Part shown: piece by piece, positions 5,654 through 14,235 of the stretch
Layout of the letters: the number at the start of each line of letters is the position of its first letter
Numbering within the stretch: the first letter of the stretch is position 1
DNA from: CAZWSE01 sp964636575
Lineage (GTDB): Bacteria > Pseudomonadota > Alphaproteobacteria > Rhodobacterales > Rhodobacteraceae
Direction: 5' to 3'
Assembly: GCA_964636575.1 (NCBI GenBank)
Contig: CAZWSE010000072.1
Coordinates: 1 to 17,328 of the forward strand
DNA length: 17,328 bases
The notes under the pieces: model-generated
The model's database searches: none
The model's input: only the letters and a program-made list of their open reading frames with translations
What the model was told of the DNA's origin: nothing
Translations under genes and position numbers: made by a program

Positions 5654-7963
5654 GTGACGCAGGGTGTCGTTGTGCCGACCAGACTGTTCAAGATCGCAGC
5701 ACAGATCTCTCAAAAGTGGCTCAGCTTCGTTGTGGTCATTGGGTTTACGGCTGGGCTTGCGTTTCTTGTGCCGACCGAAATTCTGTCGCGGGCATCCTTT
5801 GCGGCCTGTGCGGCCTTTGTATTTCTGCTTGGATTTGGGGTTTTGCTTGATCGCCTTGGTCACAAAATCCGTGAAGCCTCGCTAGAGGCTGTCACCGCGA
5901 CGCTGAACAATGACACCGCCCCGAGTTTTGTCGCCGATGGCGAAGGCACCGTTTTGTCGCGCAATCCCGCTGCCGAGAAACGCTTTTCACGTGCTTTGAC
6001 GGATAGTTTGGCTGAAAGCCTTAAAGAAGTGCTCGCCAATCCGTCGGCGGTGATGTTTCGTTTGCAAACCAAAGCGTTGGCGAAAGGTGCTGCCAGTGAA
6101 GATGTCGTCACACGCGCCGGTCACTTGCGTATTTCCGTGCACAAAATGGATGAAGACAGCCTGATCTGGCGGGTCGAGGACCATGCACTGGCAGGGCCGG
6201 ATGCGAGTGGTCGCGACAAGCAAACTCTGCCCTCTGTGACGCTGGGCCGTACAGGTGCGATCTTGTTCATGAACGATGCCGCGCGCGCTTTGGTGGGCGA
6301 ACGGGTTAAGACGCTTGATCGGTTGTTCGTGGACCCCGAGGTGGCGCATGGCAAGATTTCGACACTGACGACTAAAGATGGCGCGGTGCGCACGTTGATT
6401 GCTGAAACCGATGGTGGTGCAGGGCGCAGAACGCTGTTTCTTTTGCCTGCACCTGAGGACGGTGAGACTGTGCAAACCGATTGGGCCTCGTTTGAGGATT
6501 TGCCCGTTCCTTTGCTGAAGATTGACACCGATGGCTGCATTGAAACCTCTAACCGTATGGCGGTTAAACTGTTGGGCGGTCCGGTGGAAACGGGAACCCA
6601 TCTGGGCGATTTGATGGAAGGCTTGGGCCGCGCCATTAGCGACTGGATCACCGACACTATTAAGGAACGCAACCCACAAGCGTCCGAATTTTTGCGCCTG
6701 AAACGGCGTGACAAAGAGGTCTTTGTTCAGGTCACCCTGAACCGGATTTCAGATGGTGAAGGGCAGTCCTTGATTGCGGTTTTGAACGACGCGACCGAGC
6801 TGAAAACGCTGGAAGCCCAGTTCGTGCAAAGCCAGAAAATGCAGGCGATTGGCCAGCTTGCCGGTGGTGTGGCCCATGATTTCAACAACCTTTTGACTGC
6901 GATTTCGGGGCATTGCGACTTACTGTTGCTGCGTCATGACCAAGGCGATGCCGATTACAGTGACCTTGTTCAGATCAACCAGAACGCCAACCGTGCGGCG
7001 GCCTTGGTTGGTCAGTTGCTCGCCTTTTCCCGCAAGCAAACCCTGCGCCCCGAAGTTCTGGACATGCGCGATACGCTGTCTGATCTGACCCATCTTTTGA
7101 ACCGCTTGGTCGGGGAAAAAGTCACCCTGACCCTTGTTCATGATCCGGTTTTGCCGTCGATCCGTGCGGACAAACGCCAGTTAGAACAAGTTGTGATGAA
7201 CTTGGTCGTAAACGGCCGCGATGCCATGCCCGCGGGCGGTGAGATCAAAATCGAGACCTCTGTTGAAACTTTGTCTGAACCGATGGAGCGTGACCGCGCG
7301 ATCGTGCCTGCGGACCGCTTTGTTGTCGTCAAAATCACCGACCACGGCGGCGGCATTGAATCCGATCAACTGCAAAAAGTGTTTGAGCCGTTCTACACCA
7401 CCAAACGCACCGGCGAAGGCACTGGCCTTGGATTGTCGACCGCCTACGGAATTATCAAACAGTCGGGTGGTTACATTTTCGTAGACAGCGTTGTCGGATC
7501 TGGCACCTGTTTCACCATCTATCTGCCGGTCTACGATAAGGTCGAAGACAAACCGCTGGCGATTTCCAAAGCCATCCAATCCTTGCCGCAGCCAAAAGGT
7601 GAGGGTGTGGTCTTGCTGGTAGAAGATGAAGCGCCTGTGCGCGCCTTTGCATCGCGTGCGCTGCGCTTGCGTGGCTATACAGTGCTAGAGGCGGACTCTG
7701 CGGAAGAAGCGCTTAAAACGCTCGAAGACGAGACGTTGAAGGTCGATGTCTTTGTGACCGATGTCGTGATGCCGGGGATGGATGGTCCAAGCTGGGTGAA
7801 GCTTGCCCTGAAAGACCGCCCTGACACGCGCGTTGTCTTTGTATCGGGCTACGCCGAAGAATCATTCAGCGAAGATCAGATGCGGATTCCCAATTCCGTG
7901 TTCTTGCCCAAACCTTTTTCGCTCAGCGAATTGACCGAAACGGTGCATCAACAGCTCAGTTAA
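5654..7963 (+). CDS. cckA: hybrid sensor histidine kinase CckA
   Basis: CckA autophosphorylates and passes phosphate through its own receiver domain to the phosphotransferase ChpT and on to CtrA and CpdR; in roseobacters this relay governs motility, gene-transfer agents and related traits. Residues are numbered from the ATG at 5636. Two membrane helices lie near 30-48 and 55-72, with PAS-like regions near 95-180, 195-260 and 285-385. The DHp helix GVAHDFNNLLTAI has phospho-acceptor His414. The ATPase domain shows the N-box (Asn522, Asn526), DHGGGI (569-574), FEPFYTTK (583-590) and GEGTGLGLS (593-601). The C-terminal receiver has acidic residues Glu663/Asp664/Glu665, phospho-acceptor Asp709 and Lys759. 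The HDFNNLLTAI signature is typical of CckA. GTG 5654 is chosen because GGAG lies 7 nt upstream; ATG 5636 would add six residues. All catalytic residues are present. Confidence 0.93.
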   Translation: MTQGVVVPTRLFKIAAQISQKWLSFVVVIGFTAGLAFLVPTEILSRASFAACAAFVFLLGFGVLLDRLGHKIREASLEAVTATLNNDTAPSFVADGEGTVLSRNPAAEKRFSRALTDSLAESLKEVLANPSAVMFRLQTKALAKGAASEDVVTRAGHLRISVHKMDEDSLIWRVEDHALAGPDASGRDKQTLPSVTLGRTGAILFMNDAARALVGERVKTLDRLFVDPEVAHGKISTLTTKDGAVRTLIAETDGGAGRRTLFLLPAPEDGETVQTDWASFEDLPVPLLKIDTDGCIETSNRMAVKLLGGPVETGTHLGDLMEGLGRAISDWITDTIKERNPQASEFLRLKRRDKEVFVQVTLNRISDGEGQSLIAVLNDATELKTLEAQFVQSQKMQAIGQLAGGVAHDFNNLLTAISGHCDLLLLRHDQGDADYSDLVQINQNANRAAALVGQLLAFSRKQTLRPEVLDMRDTLSDLTHLLNRLVGEKVTLTLVHDPVLPSIRADKRQLEQVVMNLVVNGRDAMPAGGEIKIETSVETLSEPMERDRAIVPADRFVVVKITDHGGGIESDQLQKVFEPFYTTKRTGEGTGLGLSTAYGIIKQSGGYIFVDSVVGSGTCFTIYLPVYDKVEDKPLAISKAIQSLPQPKGEGVVLLVEDEAPVRAFASRALRLRGYTVLEADSAEEALKTLEDETLKVDVFVTDVVMPGMDGPSWVKLALKDRPDTRVVFVSGYAEESFSEDQMRIPNSVFLPKPFSLSELTETVHQQLS

Positions 7964-8046
7964 GACGTTGGAACATCGCTACCGTGAGACGTCGAACAAG
8001 CCCAGATACAGAACGAAACAAGGGCAAAACGCGACATCTGCGCACT

Positions 8047-8061
8047 GTAACCTTTCCTTAA
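8047..8061 (+). promoter_or_regulatory. near-consensus CtrA-like site upstream of recA
   Basis: GTAA (8047-8050) and TTAA (8058-8061) are separated by 7 bp, so 7 of the 8 defined bases of the CtrA consensus match. It lies about 40 bp upstream of the -35 box of the probable recA promoter. With one mismatch and only eight defined positions, chance is a real alternative. Confidence 0.25.
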
Positions 8062-8098
8062 TCCGAATCCCAAAAACTCCAATTGTTGAAAATTTGAA

Positions 8099-8127
8099 TT
8101 GAAATGTTCTCTTTTTGCCCCCATAAG
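8099..8127 (+). promoter_or_regulatory. probable recA promoter
   Basis: A -35 box TTGAAA (8099-8104) and a -10 box CATAAG (8122-8127) are 17 bp apart. The predicted start of transcription (about 8134) falls inside the adjoining SOS box, which is what a LexA-repressed promoter should look like. The -10 box is a 4/6 match. Confidence 0.5.
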
Positions 8128-8142
8128 GAACAAGAGGCGAAC
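8128..8142 (+). promoter_or_regulatory. LexA SOS box (GAAC-N7-GAAC) of recA
   Basis: GAAC (8128-8131) and GAAC (8139-8142) are separated by exactly 7 bp. This direct repeat is the known LexA operator of alphaproteobacteria (GTTC-N7-GTTC on the other strand) and differs from the CTGT-N8-ACAG box of E. coli. It begins right after the predicted -10 box, so bound LexA would block recA transcription until DNA damage activates RecA. It is followed by a leader hairpin TGGCGG/CCGCCA (8146-8151 with 8161-8166). Confidence 0.82.
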
Positions 8143-8197
8143 ATTTGGCGGTGCGCATTGCCGCCATCCAATGGGTATGACAAGAAGGACCTGAAAA

Positions 8198-9295
8198 ATG
8201 GCAGTAGCAGAGCTTTTGACAATGGACACGAAAAAAACAGGCGACAAGCAAAAGGCGCTTGATTCCGCTTTGGCTCAGATCGAACGGCAGTTCGGCAAGG
8301 GCTCGATCATGAAACTGGGGCAGGAAGGTGCTGTTCAGAACATTACCGCCAGTTCCACCGGATCACTTGGCCTTGATATCGCGCTTGGCATAGGCGGCCT
8401 GCCGATGGGCCGCATCATTGAAATTTACGGGCCGGAAAGCTCAGGTAAGACCACGCTGACCCTGCATTGCATTGCAGAGCAGCAAAAAGCAGGCGGCATC
8501 TGTGCCTTTGTTGATGCCGAGCACGCGCTTGACCCGCATTATGCCAAGAAGCTTGGTGTTGATCTTGATGAATTGCTGATCTCGCAGCCCGACACGGGCG
8601 AGCAGGCTTTGGAGATCACCGATACCCTTGTGCGCTCTGGTGCTGTGAACATGGTTGTCGTCGATTCCGTGGCGGCCTTGACCCCCAAGTCAGAGCTTGA
8701 AGGCGATATGGGTGACAGCAGCGTTGGCGTTCAAGCCCGTCTGATGTCGCAAGCCATGCGCAAGCTGACCGGATCCATCAGCCGTTCCAACTGTATGGTT
8801 ATCTTCATCAACCAGATCAGAATGAAAATCGGCGTTATGTTCGGCTCGCCCGAGACCACATCGGGTGGTAACGCACTGAAATTCTATTCCTCCGTTCGGC
8901 TTGATATTCGCCGCATCGGTGCCTTGAAGGACCGTGACGAAGTCGTCGGCAACGCCACCCGCGTGAAAGTCGTCAAAAACAAAGTGGCCGCTCCGTTCAA
9001 ACAGGTTGAATTCGACATCATGTATGGCGAAGGCATTTCCAAGATGGGCGAACTGCTTGATCTGGGTGTGAAGGCGGGCGTCGTCGACAAATCCGGCGCG
9101 TGGTTCAGCTATGGCGATGAGCGCATCGGGCAGGGCCGTGAGAACGCGAAGGTCTTCCTGAAGGAAAACACCCATATCTCAAACGCGATTGAGGACAAAA
9201 TCCGCGCCGCCCATGGGCTCGATTTCGACATGGAAGAGGCCGACAAGACCCCTGACATGATCGAAGATGAAGCGCTGGTTGATCCGGACGCATAA
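8198..9295 (+). CDS. recA: recombinase RecA
   Basis: RecA coats single-stranded DNA, drives ATP-dependent strand exchange and stimulates LexA self-cleavage in the SOS response. The 365-residue product is full length. It shows Walker A GPESSGKT (78-85), catalytic Glu108 in DAEHA, Walker B MVVVDS ending near 157, the L1/L2 DNA-binding loops including NQIRMKIGVMFGSPETTSGG, and the usual acidic C-terminal tail rich in Asp and Glu. ATG 8198 is preceded by AAGGA with 8 nt spacing; a second in-frame ATG at 8222 is less likely. It is controlled by the GAAC-N7-GAAC SOS box. No recX follows it; alaS is the next gene, as in the recA-recX-alaS order of gammaproteobacteria but without recX. A strong hairpin lies 20 nt after the stop. 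Confidence 0.98.
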   Translation: MAVAELLTMDTKKTGDKQKALDSALAQIERQFGKGSIMKLGQEGAVQNITASSTGSLGLDIALGIGGLPMGRIIEIYGPESSGKTTLTLHCIAEQQKAGGICAFVDAEHALDPHYAKKLGVDLDELLISQPDTGEQALEITDTLVRSGAVNMVVVDSVAALTPKSELEGDMGDSSVGVQARLMSQAMRKLTGSISRSNCMVIFINQIRMKIGVMFGSPETTSGGNALKFYSSVRLDIRRIGALKDRDEVVGNATRVKVVKNKVAAPFKQVEFDIMYGEGISKMGELLDLGVKAGVVDKSGAWFSYGDERIGQGRENAKVFLKENTHISNAIEDKIRAAHGLDFDMEEADKTPDMIEDEALVDPDA

Positions 9296-9314
9296 AGCCT
9301 AATCCAATCTAACA

Positions 9315-9346
9315 CAAAGGGCGTCTGCACAAGCGGGCGCCCTTTG
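9315..9346 (+). terminator. strong hairpin after recA, probable terminator
   Basis: CAAAGGGCGTCTGC (9315-9328) pairs along its full length with GCGGGCGCCCTTTG (9333-9346) around the tetraloop ACAA. It is a 14-bp stem with only two G-U wobbles. The 3' arm contains CCCTTTG but no U-run follows, so it may terminate weakly or protect the recA mRNA 3' end and let some transcripts reach alaS. Confidence 0.65.
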
Positions 9347-9371
9347 CCGTTGAGCACTGTGGACAGCGGCC

Positions 9372-9405
9372 ATGGGCACAGGTATTTGAGACGGACCTGA
9401 CCCAT
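9372..9405 (+). promoter_or_regulatory. imperfect hairpin in the alaS leader
   Basis: ATGGG (9372-9376) pairs with CCCAT (9401-9405) and CAGGT (9379-9383) with ACCTG (9395-9399), with a small 2/1 bulge and an 11-nt loop. It ends 16 nt before the alaS start. Its role is unknown. Confidence 0.35.
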
Positions 9406-9421
9406 CACCGGACTTTGCCCA

Positions 9422-12079
9422 ATGCCCACGCTGAACGATATTCGATCCACATTTCTGAACTATTTTGACAAGCAGGGGCATCAGGTGGTGCCATCGAGCC
9501 CGCTTGTCCCGCGCAATGATCCGACCCTGATGTTTGCAAACTCGGGCATGGTGCAGTTCAAGAACTTGTTCACAGGGCTTGAGACCCGCGACTATCAACG
9601 CGCAACCACTGCCCAAAAATGTGTGCGTGCCGGCGGCAAGCACAACGATCTGGACAATGTCGGCTATACCAACCGCCACCACACGTTCTTTGAGATGCTG
9701 GGCAATTTCAGCTTTGGTGACTATTTCAAATCCGAGGCGATCCCCTTTGCATGGGACCTGATCACCAAGGAATTGGATATCCCCAAAGACAAGCTGCTGG
9801 TCACGGTCTACCACACTGATGATGAAGCCGCTGATCTGTGGAAGAAGGTCGCGGGTTTTTCCGACAGCCAGATCATCCGCATTGACACCGATGACAACTT
9901 TTGGCGGATGGGCCCAACCGGCCCCTGCGGTCCCTGCACCGAGATTTTCTATGACCACGGTGATCAGCACTGGGGTGGACCTCCCGGATCTCCGGACGAA
10001 GACGGTGATCGCTTTATCGAGATCTGGAACATCGTTTTCATGCAGAACGAACAGTTTGAGGATGGCACTTTAAAGCCGCTTGAGATGCAGTCGATCGATA
10101 CCGGCATGGGGATCGAACGTGTCGCCGCCTTGCTTCAGGGCAGCAATGACAACTACGCCACCGACCTAATGCGCAGCCTGATAGAGGCCAGCGCCGATGC
10201 GTCCAGCACGGACCCCGATGGCGATGGTCGCACCCATCACCGCGTGATTGCCGATCACTTGCGATCCACAGCGTTTTTGATTGCCGACGGGATTTTGCCT
10301 GCCAAGGACGGCCGTGGTTACGTGTTGCGCCGCATCATGCGTCGCGCCATGCGGCATGCCCATTTGCTGGGCACCAAGGACCCGATGATGCACAAACTGG
10401 TGCCTGCCTTGGTCGGCCAGATGGGCGCAGCCTATCCTGAGTTGGGGCAGGCCCAATCTTTGATCACCGAGACCCTGTTGCAGGAAGAAACCCGTTTCCG
10501 CACAACCTTGGACCGTGGCTTGAAGCTTTTGGATGATGAACTTGGTGCTTTGCCTGAGGGTGCTGAATTGCCTGGTGAGGCTGCCTTTAAGCTTTATGAC
10601 ACCTACGGCTTCCCCCTTGATCTGACACAGGATGCGCTGCGCGAAAAAGGGCGCTCTGTCGATGAGGCTGGTTTTGACACGGCTATGGAAGCACAAAAAG
10701 CCAAGGCCCGCGCCGCGTGGTCCGGCAGTGGCGATGCAGCAGATGCCACCGTGTGGTTTGATGTGGCCGACAAGCATGGCGAGACCGATTTTCTGGGCTA
10801 TGACACCGAGATCGCCGAGGGCCAGATCGTTGCGATTGTGAAAGACGGCGCGCAGGTTTCATCGGCTGCCAAGGGTGACACCGTGCAGATCGCCCTGAAC
10901 CAAACCCCGTTTTACGCTGAAAGCGGCGGGCAGGTGGGGGATACTGGCCTGATCCGTATTGAGGGCGGCGTGGCTGAAGTGACGGACACCCGCAAAACCG
11001 CTGGAGTTTTCATGCACATTGCGACCGTGACCGATGGCACGATCGAAGTGGGTGCTGGCGCTGAGTTGGTGGTTGATCCCGCGCGCCGGACCTCTATTCG
11101 CGCCAATCACTCTGCTACACACTTGCTGCACGAAGCCCTGCGTGCTGCTTTGGGCGATCATGTCTCACAGCGCGGATCGCTGAACGCGGCTGATCGTCTG
11201 CGTTTTGATTTCAGCCATGCCAAGGCACTGGATGCAAGCGAAGTGTCTCAGGTTGAGGCCGAAGTAAACGCATATATCCGCCAGAACGCCGCTGTTGAGA
11301 CCCGCATTATGACGCCTGACGATGCGCGTGCCTTGGGGGCACAAGCCCTGTTCGGTGAGAAATACGGTGATGAGGTGCGCGTGGTGTCGATGGGCCAACA
11401 GGCTGGATCCGGCAAGGGCACAGGCGGCGATACCTATTCGCTGGAACTCTGTGGTGGCACCCATGTGCGCCAGACTGGTGATATCGGTGCCTTTGTCATC
11501 CTTGGTGACAGTGCCAGCAGCGCCGGTGTGCGCCGGATTGAGGCCTTGACTGGGGCCGAGGCGATGACCCATCTGCGCGGGCAAGACCTGTTGCTGGCGG
11601 ATGTGGCATCCGAATTGAAAGCCCAGCCATCGGACGTTCCATCGCGGGTGAAGGCCTTGATGGATGAACGGCGTGCTTTGTCCAATGAGGTCGCGCAGTT
11701 GCGTCGTGAATTGGCGATGTCGGGTGGGGCTGCGGCCTCGCCTGACGCGCAAGAGGTGAACGGCGTTCCGTTTCTGGCACAAGTGTTGTCAGGCGTGACG
11801 GGCAAGGATCTGCCAGCCTTGATTGATGAACATAAATCCAAGATGGGCAGCGGTGCGGTTCTGTTGATCGCCGATACAGGCGGCAAGGCGGCTGTGGCGG
11901 CTGGTGTGACTGAGGATATGACATCCAAGGTATCCGCCGTTGATTTGGTCAAAGCCGCTGTCGCTGAACTCGGCGGCAAAGGCGGCGGGGGTCGTCCGGA
12001 TATGGCGCAGGGCGGTGGTGCCGATGCCTCAAATGCGGATGCCGCAATCGCAGCCGCCAAAGCAGCAATAGGAGCATAA
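9422..12079 (+). CDS. alaS: alanyl-tRNA synthetase
   Basis: AlaS attaches alanine to tRNA-Ala and clears mischarged Ser- and Gly-tRNA through its editing domain. The 885-residue product has the usual length. The class II catalytic domain opens with SSPLVPRNDPTLMFANSGM and includes the motif-2 region HHTFFEMLGNFSFGDYF. The editing site is seen as HSATH (His563, His567) and CGGTH (Cys677, His681), the zinc-binding quartet. The C-terminal C-Ala region has a coiled-coil-like stretch (about 740-765) and ends in a glycine-rich segment. ATG 9422 gives the family's usual N terminus; its ribosome site is weak. It lies 126 nt after recA, with a hairpin between them. The ribosome site of the next gene is inside its last codons, so the two are co-transcribed. 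Confidence 0.97.
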   Translation: MPTLNDIRSTFLNYFDKQGHQVVPSSPLVPRNDPTLMFANSGMVQFKNLFTGLETRDYQRATTAQKCVRAGGKHNDLDNVGYTNRHHTFFEMLGNFSFGDYFKSEAIPFAWDLITKELDIPKDKLLVTVYHTDDEAADLWKKVAGFSDSQIIRIDTDDNFWRMGPTGPCGPCTEIFYDHGDQHWGGPPGSPDEDGDRFIEIWNIVFMQNEQFEDGTLKPLEMQSIDTGMGIERVAALLQGSNDNYATDLMRSLIEASADASSTDPDGDGRTHHRVIADHLRSTAFLIADGILPAKDGRGYVLRRIMRRAMRHAHLLGTKDPMMHKLVPALVGQMGAAYPELGQAQSLITETLLQEETRFRTTLDRGLKLLDDELGALPEGAELPGEAAFKLYDTYGFPLDLTQDALREKGRSVDEAGFDTAMEAQKAKARAAWSGSGDAADATVWFDVADKHGETDFLGYDTEIAEGQIVAIVKDGAQVSSAAKGDTVQIALNQTPFYAESGGQVGDTGLIRIEGGVAEVTDTRKTAGVFMHIATVTDGTIEVGAGAELVVDPARRTSIRANHSATHLLHEALRAALGDHVSQRGSLNAADRLRFDFSHAKALDASEVSQVEAEVNAYIRQNAAVETRIMTPDDARALGAQALFGEKYGDEVRVVSMGQQAGSGKGTGGDTYSLELCGGTHVRQTGDIGAFVILGDSASSAGVRRIEALTGAEAMTHLRGQDLLLADVASELKAQPSDVPSRVKALMDERRALSNEVAQLRRELAMSGGAAASPDAQEVNGVPFLAQVLSGVTGKDLPALIDEHKSKMGSGAVLLIADTGGKAAVAAGVTEDMTSKVSAVDLVKAAVAELGGKGGGGRPDMAQGGGADASNADAAIAAAKAAIGA

Positions 12080-12080
12080 C

Positions 12081-12368
12081 ATGCCAGCATTATGGATTGC
12101 CCACGTCACGGTCACGGATGCGGAAGCTTATGGGAAATACGCTGAACTCGCTGGCCCCGCCATCGCCAAGCACGGCGGTACGTTCATCGCCCGTGGTGGT
12201 CGGTTCGTACAGCTGGAAGGCAAAGAACGCCCGCGCAATGTGGTGGCCCGTTTTCCCGACCTAGAAGCGGCAGAGGCCTGCTATCACTCGCCCGAATATC
12301 AAGCCGCGTTAGAACATGCCCGTGGCGCGTCCGAGCGTGAATTGATGGTTGTCGAGATCACAGAATAA
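12081..12368 (+). CDS. DUF1330 family small protein
   Basis: A 95-residue soluble protein of the DUF1330 family, which folds as a dimeric alpha-beta barrel; the biochemical role is not known. The pattern seen is the N-terminal strand LWIAHVTVTD, then AYGKYAELAGPAIAKHGG, a central VVARFPDLEAAEACYHSPEYQAAL and a C-terminal strand LMVVEI. The ATG at 12081 is 1 nt after the alaS stop, and its strong AGGAG (12070-12074) lies inside alaS, so it is translated from the alaS transcript. The motif YHSPEYQ is the family's best conserved part. A bidirectional terminator follows directly. A link to translation or amino acid metabolism is suggested only by location. Confidence 0.9.
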   Translation: MPALWIAHVTVTDAEAYGKYAELAGPAIAKHGGTFIARGGRFVQLEGKERPRNVVARFPDLEAAEACYHSPEYQAALEHARGASERELMVVEITE

Positions 12369-12370
12369 AG

Positions 12371-12402
12371 AAACGGCGGGTCCGATCTGGCCCGCCGTTT
12401 TA
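12371..12402. terminator. bidirectional Rho-independent terminator between DUF1330 gene and typA
   Basis: AAACGGCGGG (12371-12380) and CCCGCCGTTT (12391-12400) form a perfect 10-bp stem around a 10-nt loop. A TTTT run ends the plus-strand side and an A-rich run precedes it, so it can stop both of the convergent transcripts. Confidence 0.88.
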
Positions 12403-12405
12403 ACG

Positions 12406-14223
12406 TTATGCTGATTTTGCCATCCGCTTGCGTTCATGCGGATCAAGGTAGCGTTTGCGCAGCCGGATCGCGTTTGGTGTGACCTCGACCAATTCATCAT
12501 CATCGATATAGGCAATCGCCTGTTCCAATGTCAGGGTGACAGGCGTGGTCAAGCGCACGGCCTCGTCCGTACCTGATGCGCGCACGTTGGTCAGCTTCTT
12601 GCCCTTCAGCGGGTTCACTTCCAGATCGTTCTCGCGGGAATGTTCGCCGATGATCATGCCCTGATACACGGCTTCTTGGGCACCGATGAAGAACTTACCA
12701 CGGTCTTCAAGGTTCCAAATGGCATAGGCCACGGATGTCCCGTTTTCCATTGAGATCAAAACACCTGCGCGGCGGCCCGGAATAGCGCCTTTATGCGGCT
12801 GCCATTCGTGGAACACACGGTTCAAAACGCCTGTGCCCCGCGTGTCAGTCAGAAACTCACCGTGATAGCCGATCAACCCGCGTGAGGGCACATGTGCGAT
12901 GATGCGGGTCTTGCCTTTGTCTTGTTTCATCTCGGCCAGATCGCCCTTGCGGGTGCCTGTCAGCTTTTCGATTACGGCGCCTGAATATTCGTCATCCACG
13001 TCGATGGTGACCTCTTCAACAGGCTCAAGCCGGTTGCCTGCGTCATCTGTCTGGAACAGCACCTGCGGACGAGAGATTGACAGCTCAAACCCTTCGCGGC
13101 GCATGTTTTCGATCAAAACGCCCATCTGCAATTCGCCACGGCCTGCGACCTCAAAAGATTCACCTCCCGGAGAGTCAGTGACTTTGATCGCCACGTTCGA
13201 TTCCGCTTCTTTCATCAAACGGTCACGGATCACACGGGATTGGACCTTCTTACCGTCACGACCTGCTAGTGGGCTGTCGTTGATGCCGAAGGTCACGGTG
13301 ATCGTGGGCGGGTCAATCGGTTGCGAGGGCAGGGCCTCAGACACTGAGGTCGCCACGATGCTGTCGGCCACGGTTGCTTTCGACATACCGGCAAGCGAGA
13401 CGATATCGCCAGCCTCGGCCACGTCGATCGCAGTTTGGGCTAAGCCACGGAACGCCAGAATTTTGGTGACGCGGAAGTTTTCAACAACCGACCCGTCGCG
13501 CGACAAGGCTTTGACGGTTTCGCCAGCCTTCAATGTGCCGGATTCAACACGACCTGTCAGCAAACGCCCGATGAACGGGTCAGACCCAAGCGTGGTTGCC
13601 AGCATGCGAAACGGTTCTTCGCGGTCAGCGACTTGCTTGGGGGCAGGGACGTGATCCACAACCAATTCAAACAGCGCATCAAGGTTCTTGCGCGGCCCGT
13701 CGAGTTCGGTGTCGCACCAGCCGTTACGGCCAGAGGCATAGAGATGCGGGAAATCAAGCTGATCGTCGTTCGCGCCAAGTGTCGCGAAAAGATCGAAACA
13801 TTCATCCAAGGCGCGATCAGGTTCGGCATCTGGCTTGTCGACCTTGTTCAGCACCACAATCGGGCGCAGACCCAAGGCCAATGCTTTGGATGTCACAAAC
13901 TTGGTTTGCGGCATCGGGCCTTCAGCGGCATCGACCAACAACACAACGCCGTCTACCATGGACAAGATACGCTCAACCTCGCCACCGAAATCGGCGTGGC
14001 CGGGGGTGTCGACGATGTTGATGTGAATGCCGTTCCATTCAAGGCTGGTCGCCTTGGCCAGAATAGTGATCCCACGTTCGCGTTCCAGATCGTTGCTGTC
14101 CATCGCGCGCTCGGCCACGGCCTGATTTTCGCGGAATGCGCCAGATTGTTTGAGCAGCTCATCCACAAGCGTCGTTTTGCCGTGGTCCACGTGCGCGATG
14201 ATTGCGATGTTACGCATGTCCAT
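12406..14223 (-). CDS. typA: ribosome-associated GTPase TypA/BipA
   Basis: TypA/BipA is a translational GTPase related to EF-G that binds the ribosome and helps assembly or translation under stress and at low temperature. The 605-residue product has the usual length. Seen in order: G1 HVDHGKTT (11-18), G2 GITI (51-54), G3 DTPGH (72-76), G4 NKVD (126-129), domain II with LLTGRVESGTLKAG, the EF-G-like domains III and V with GRGELQMGVLIENMRREGFE, and the BipA-specific C-terminal domain with QEAVYQGMIIGEHSRENDLEVN. The frame opens at a GTG at 14253, but the ATG at 14223 has AAGG (14235-14232) 8 nt upstream and gives the family's MDxRNIAIIAHVDHG start. It lies 81 nt downstream of the SMR gene on the same strand. 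Confidence 0.97.
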   Translation of the reverse strand: MDMRNIAIIAHVDHGKTTLVDELLKQSGAFRENQAVAERAMDSNDLERERGITILAKATSLEWNGIHINIVDTPGHADFGGEVERILSMVDGVVLLVDAAEGPMPQTKFVTSKALALGLRPIVVLNKVDKPDAEPDRALDECFDLFATLGANDDQLDFPHLYASGRNGWCDTELDGPRKNLDALFELVVDHVPAPKQVADREEPFRMLATTLGSDPFIGRLLTGRVESGTLKAGETVKALSRDGSVVENFRVTKILAFRGLAQTAIDVAEAGDIVSLAGMSKATVADSIVATSVSEALPSQPIDPPTITVTFGINDSPLAGRDGKKVQSRVIRDRLMKEAESNVAIKVTDSPGGESFEVAGRGELQMGVLIENMRREGFELSISRPQVLFQTDDAGNRLEPVEEVTIDVDDEYSGAVIEKLTGTRKGDLAEMKQDKGKTRIIAHVPSRGLIGYHGEFLTDTRGTGVLNRVFHEWQPHKGAIPGRRAGVLISMENGTSVAYAIWNLEDRGKFFIGAQEAVYQGMIIGEHSRENDLEVNPLKGKKLTNVRASGTDEAVRLTTPVTLTLEQAIAYIDDDELVEVTPNAIRLRKRYLDPHERKRMAKSA

Positions 14224-14231
14224 GTCGAATA

Positions 14232-14235
14232 CCTT
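14232..14235 (-). promoter_or_regulatory. ribosome binding site that decides the typA start
   Basis: On the minus strand AAGG (14235-14232) is 8 nt from ATG 14223. The longer alternative from GTG 14253 has no ribosome site and adds ten residues not seen in the family. Confidence 0.65.

Noticed and set aside
9299..9970. Minus-strand open frame of 223 residues opposite the start of alaS
   Set aside because: It is fully explained as a shadow of alaS, and its end reads through the recA-alaS hairpin.
11434..12090. Minus-strand open frame of 218 residues opposite the alaS C-terminal region
   Set aside because: Its Ala/Ser/Pro-rich translation is the antisense of the glycine- and alanine-rich C-Ala domain; there is no ribosome site or motif.
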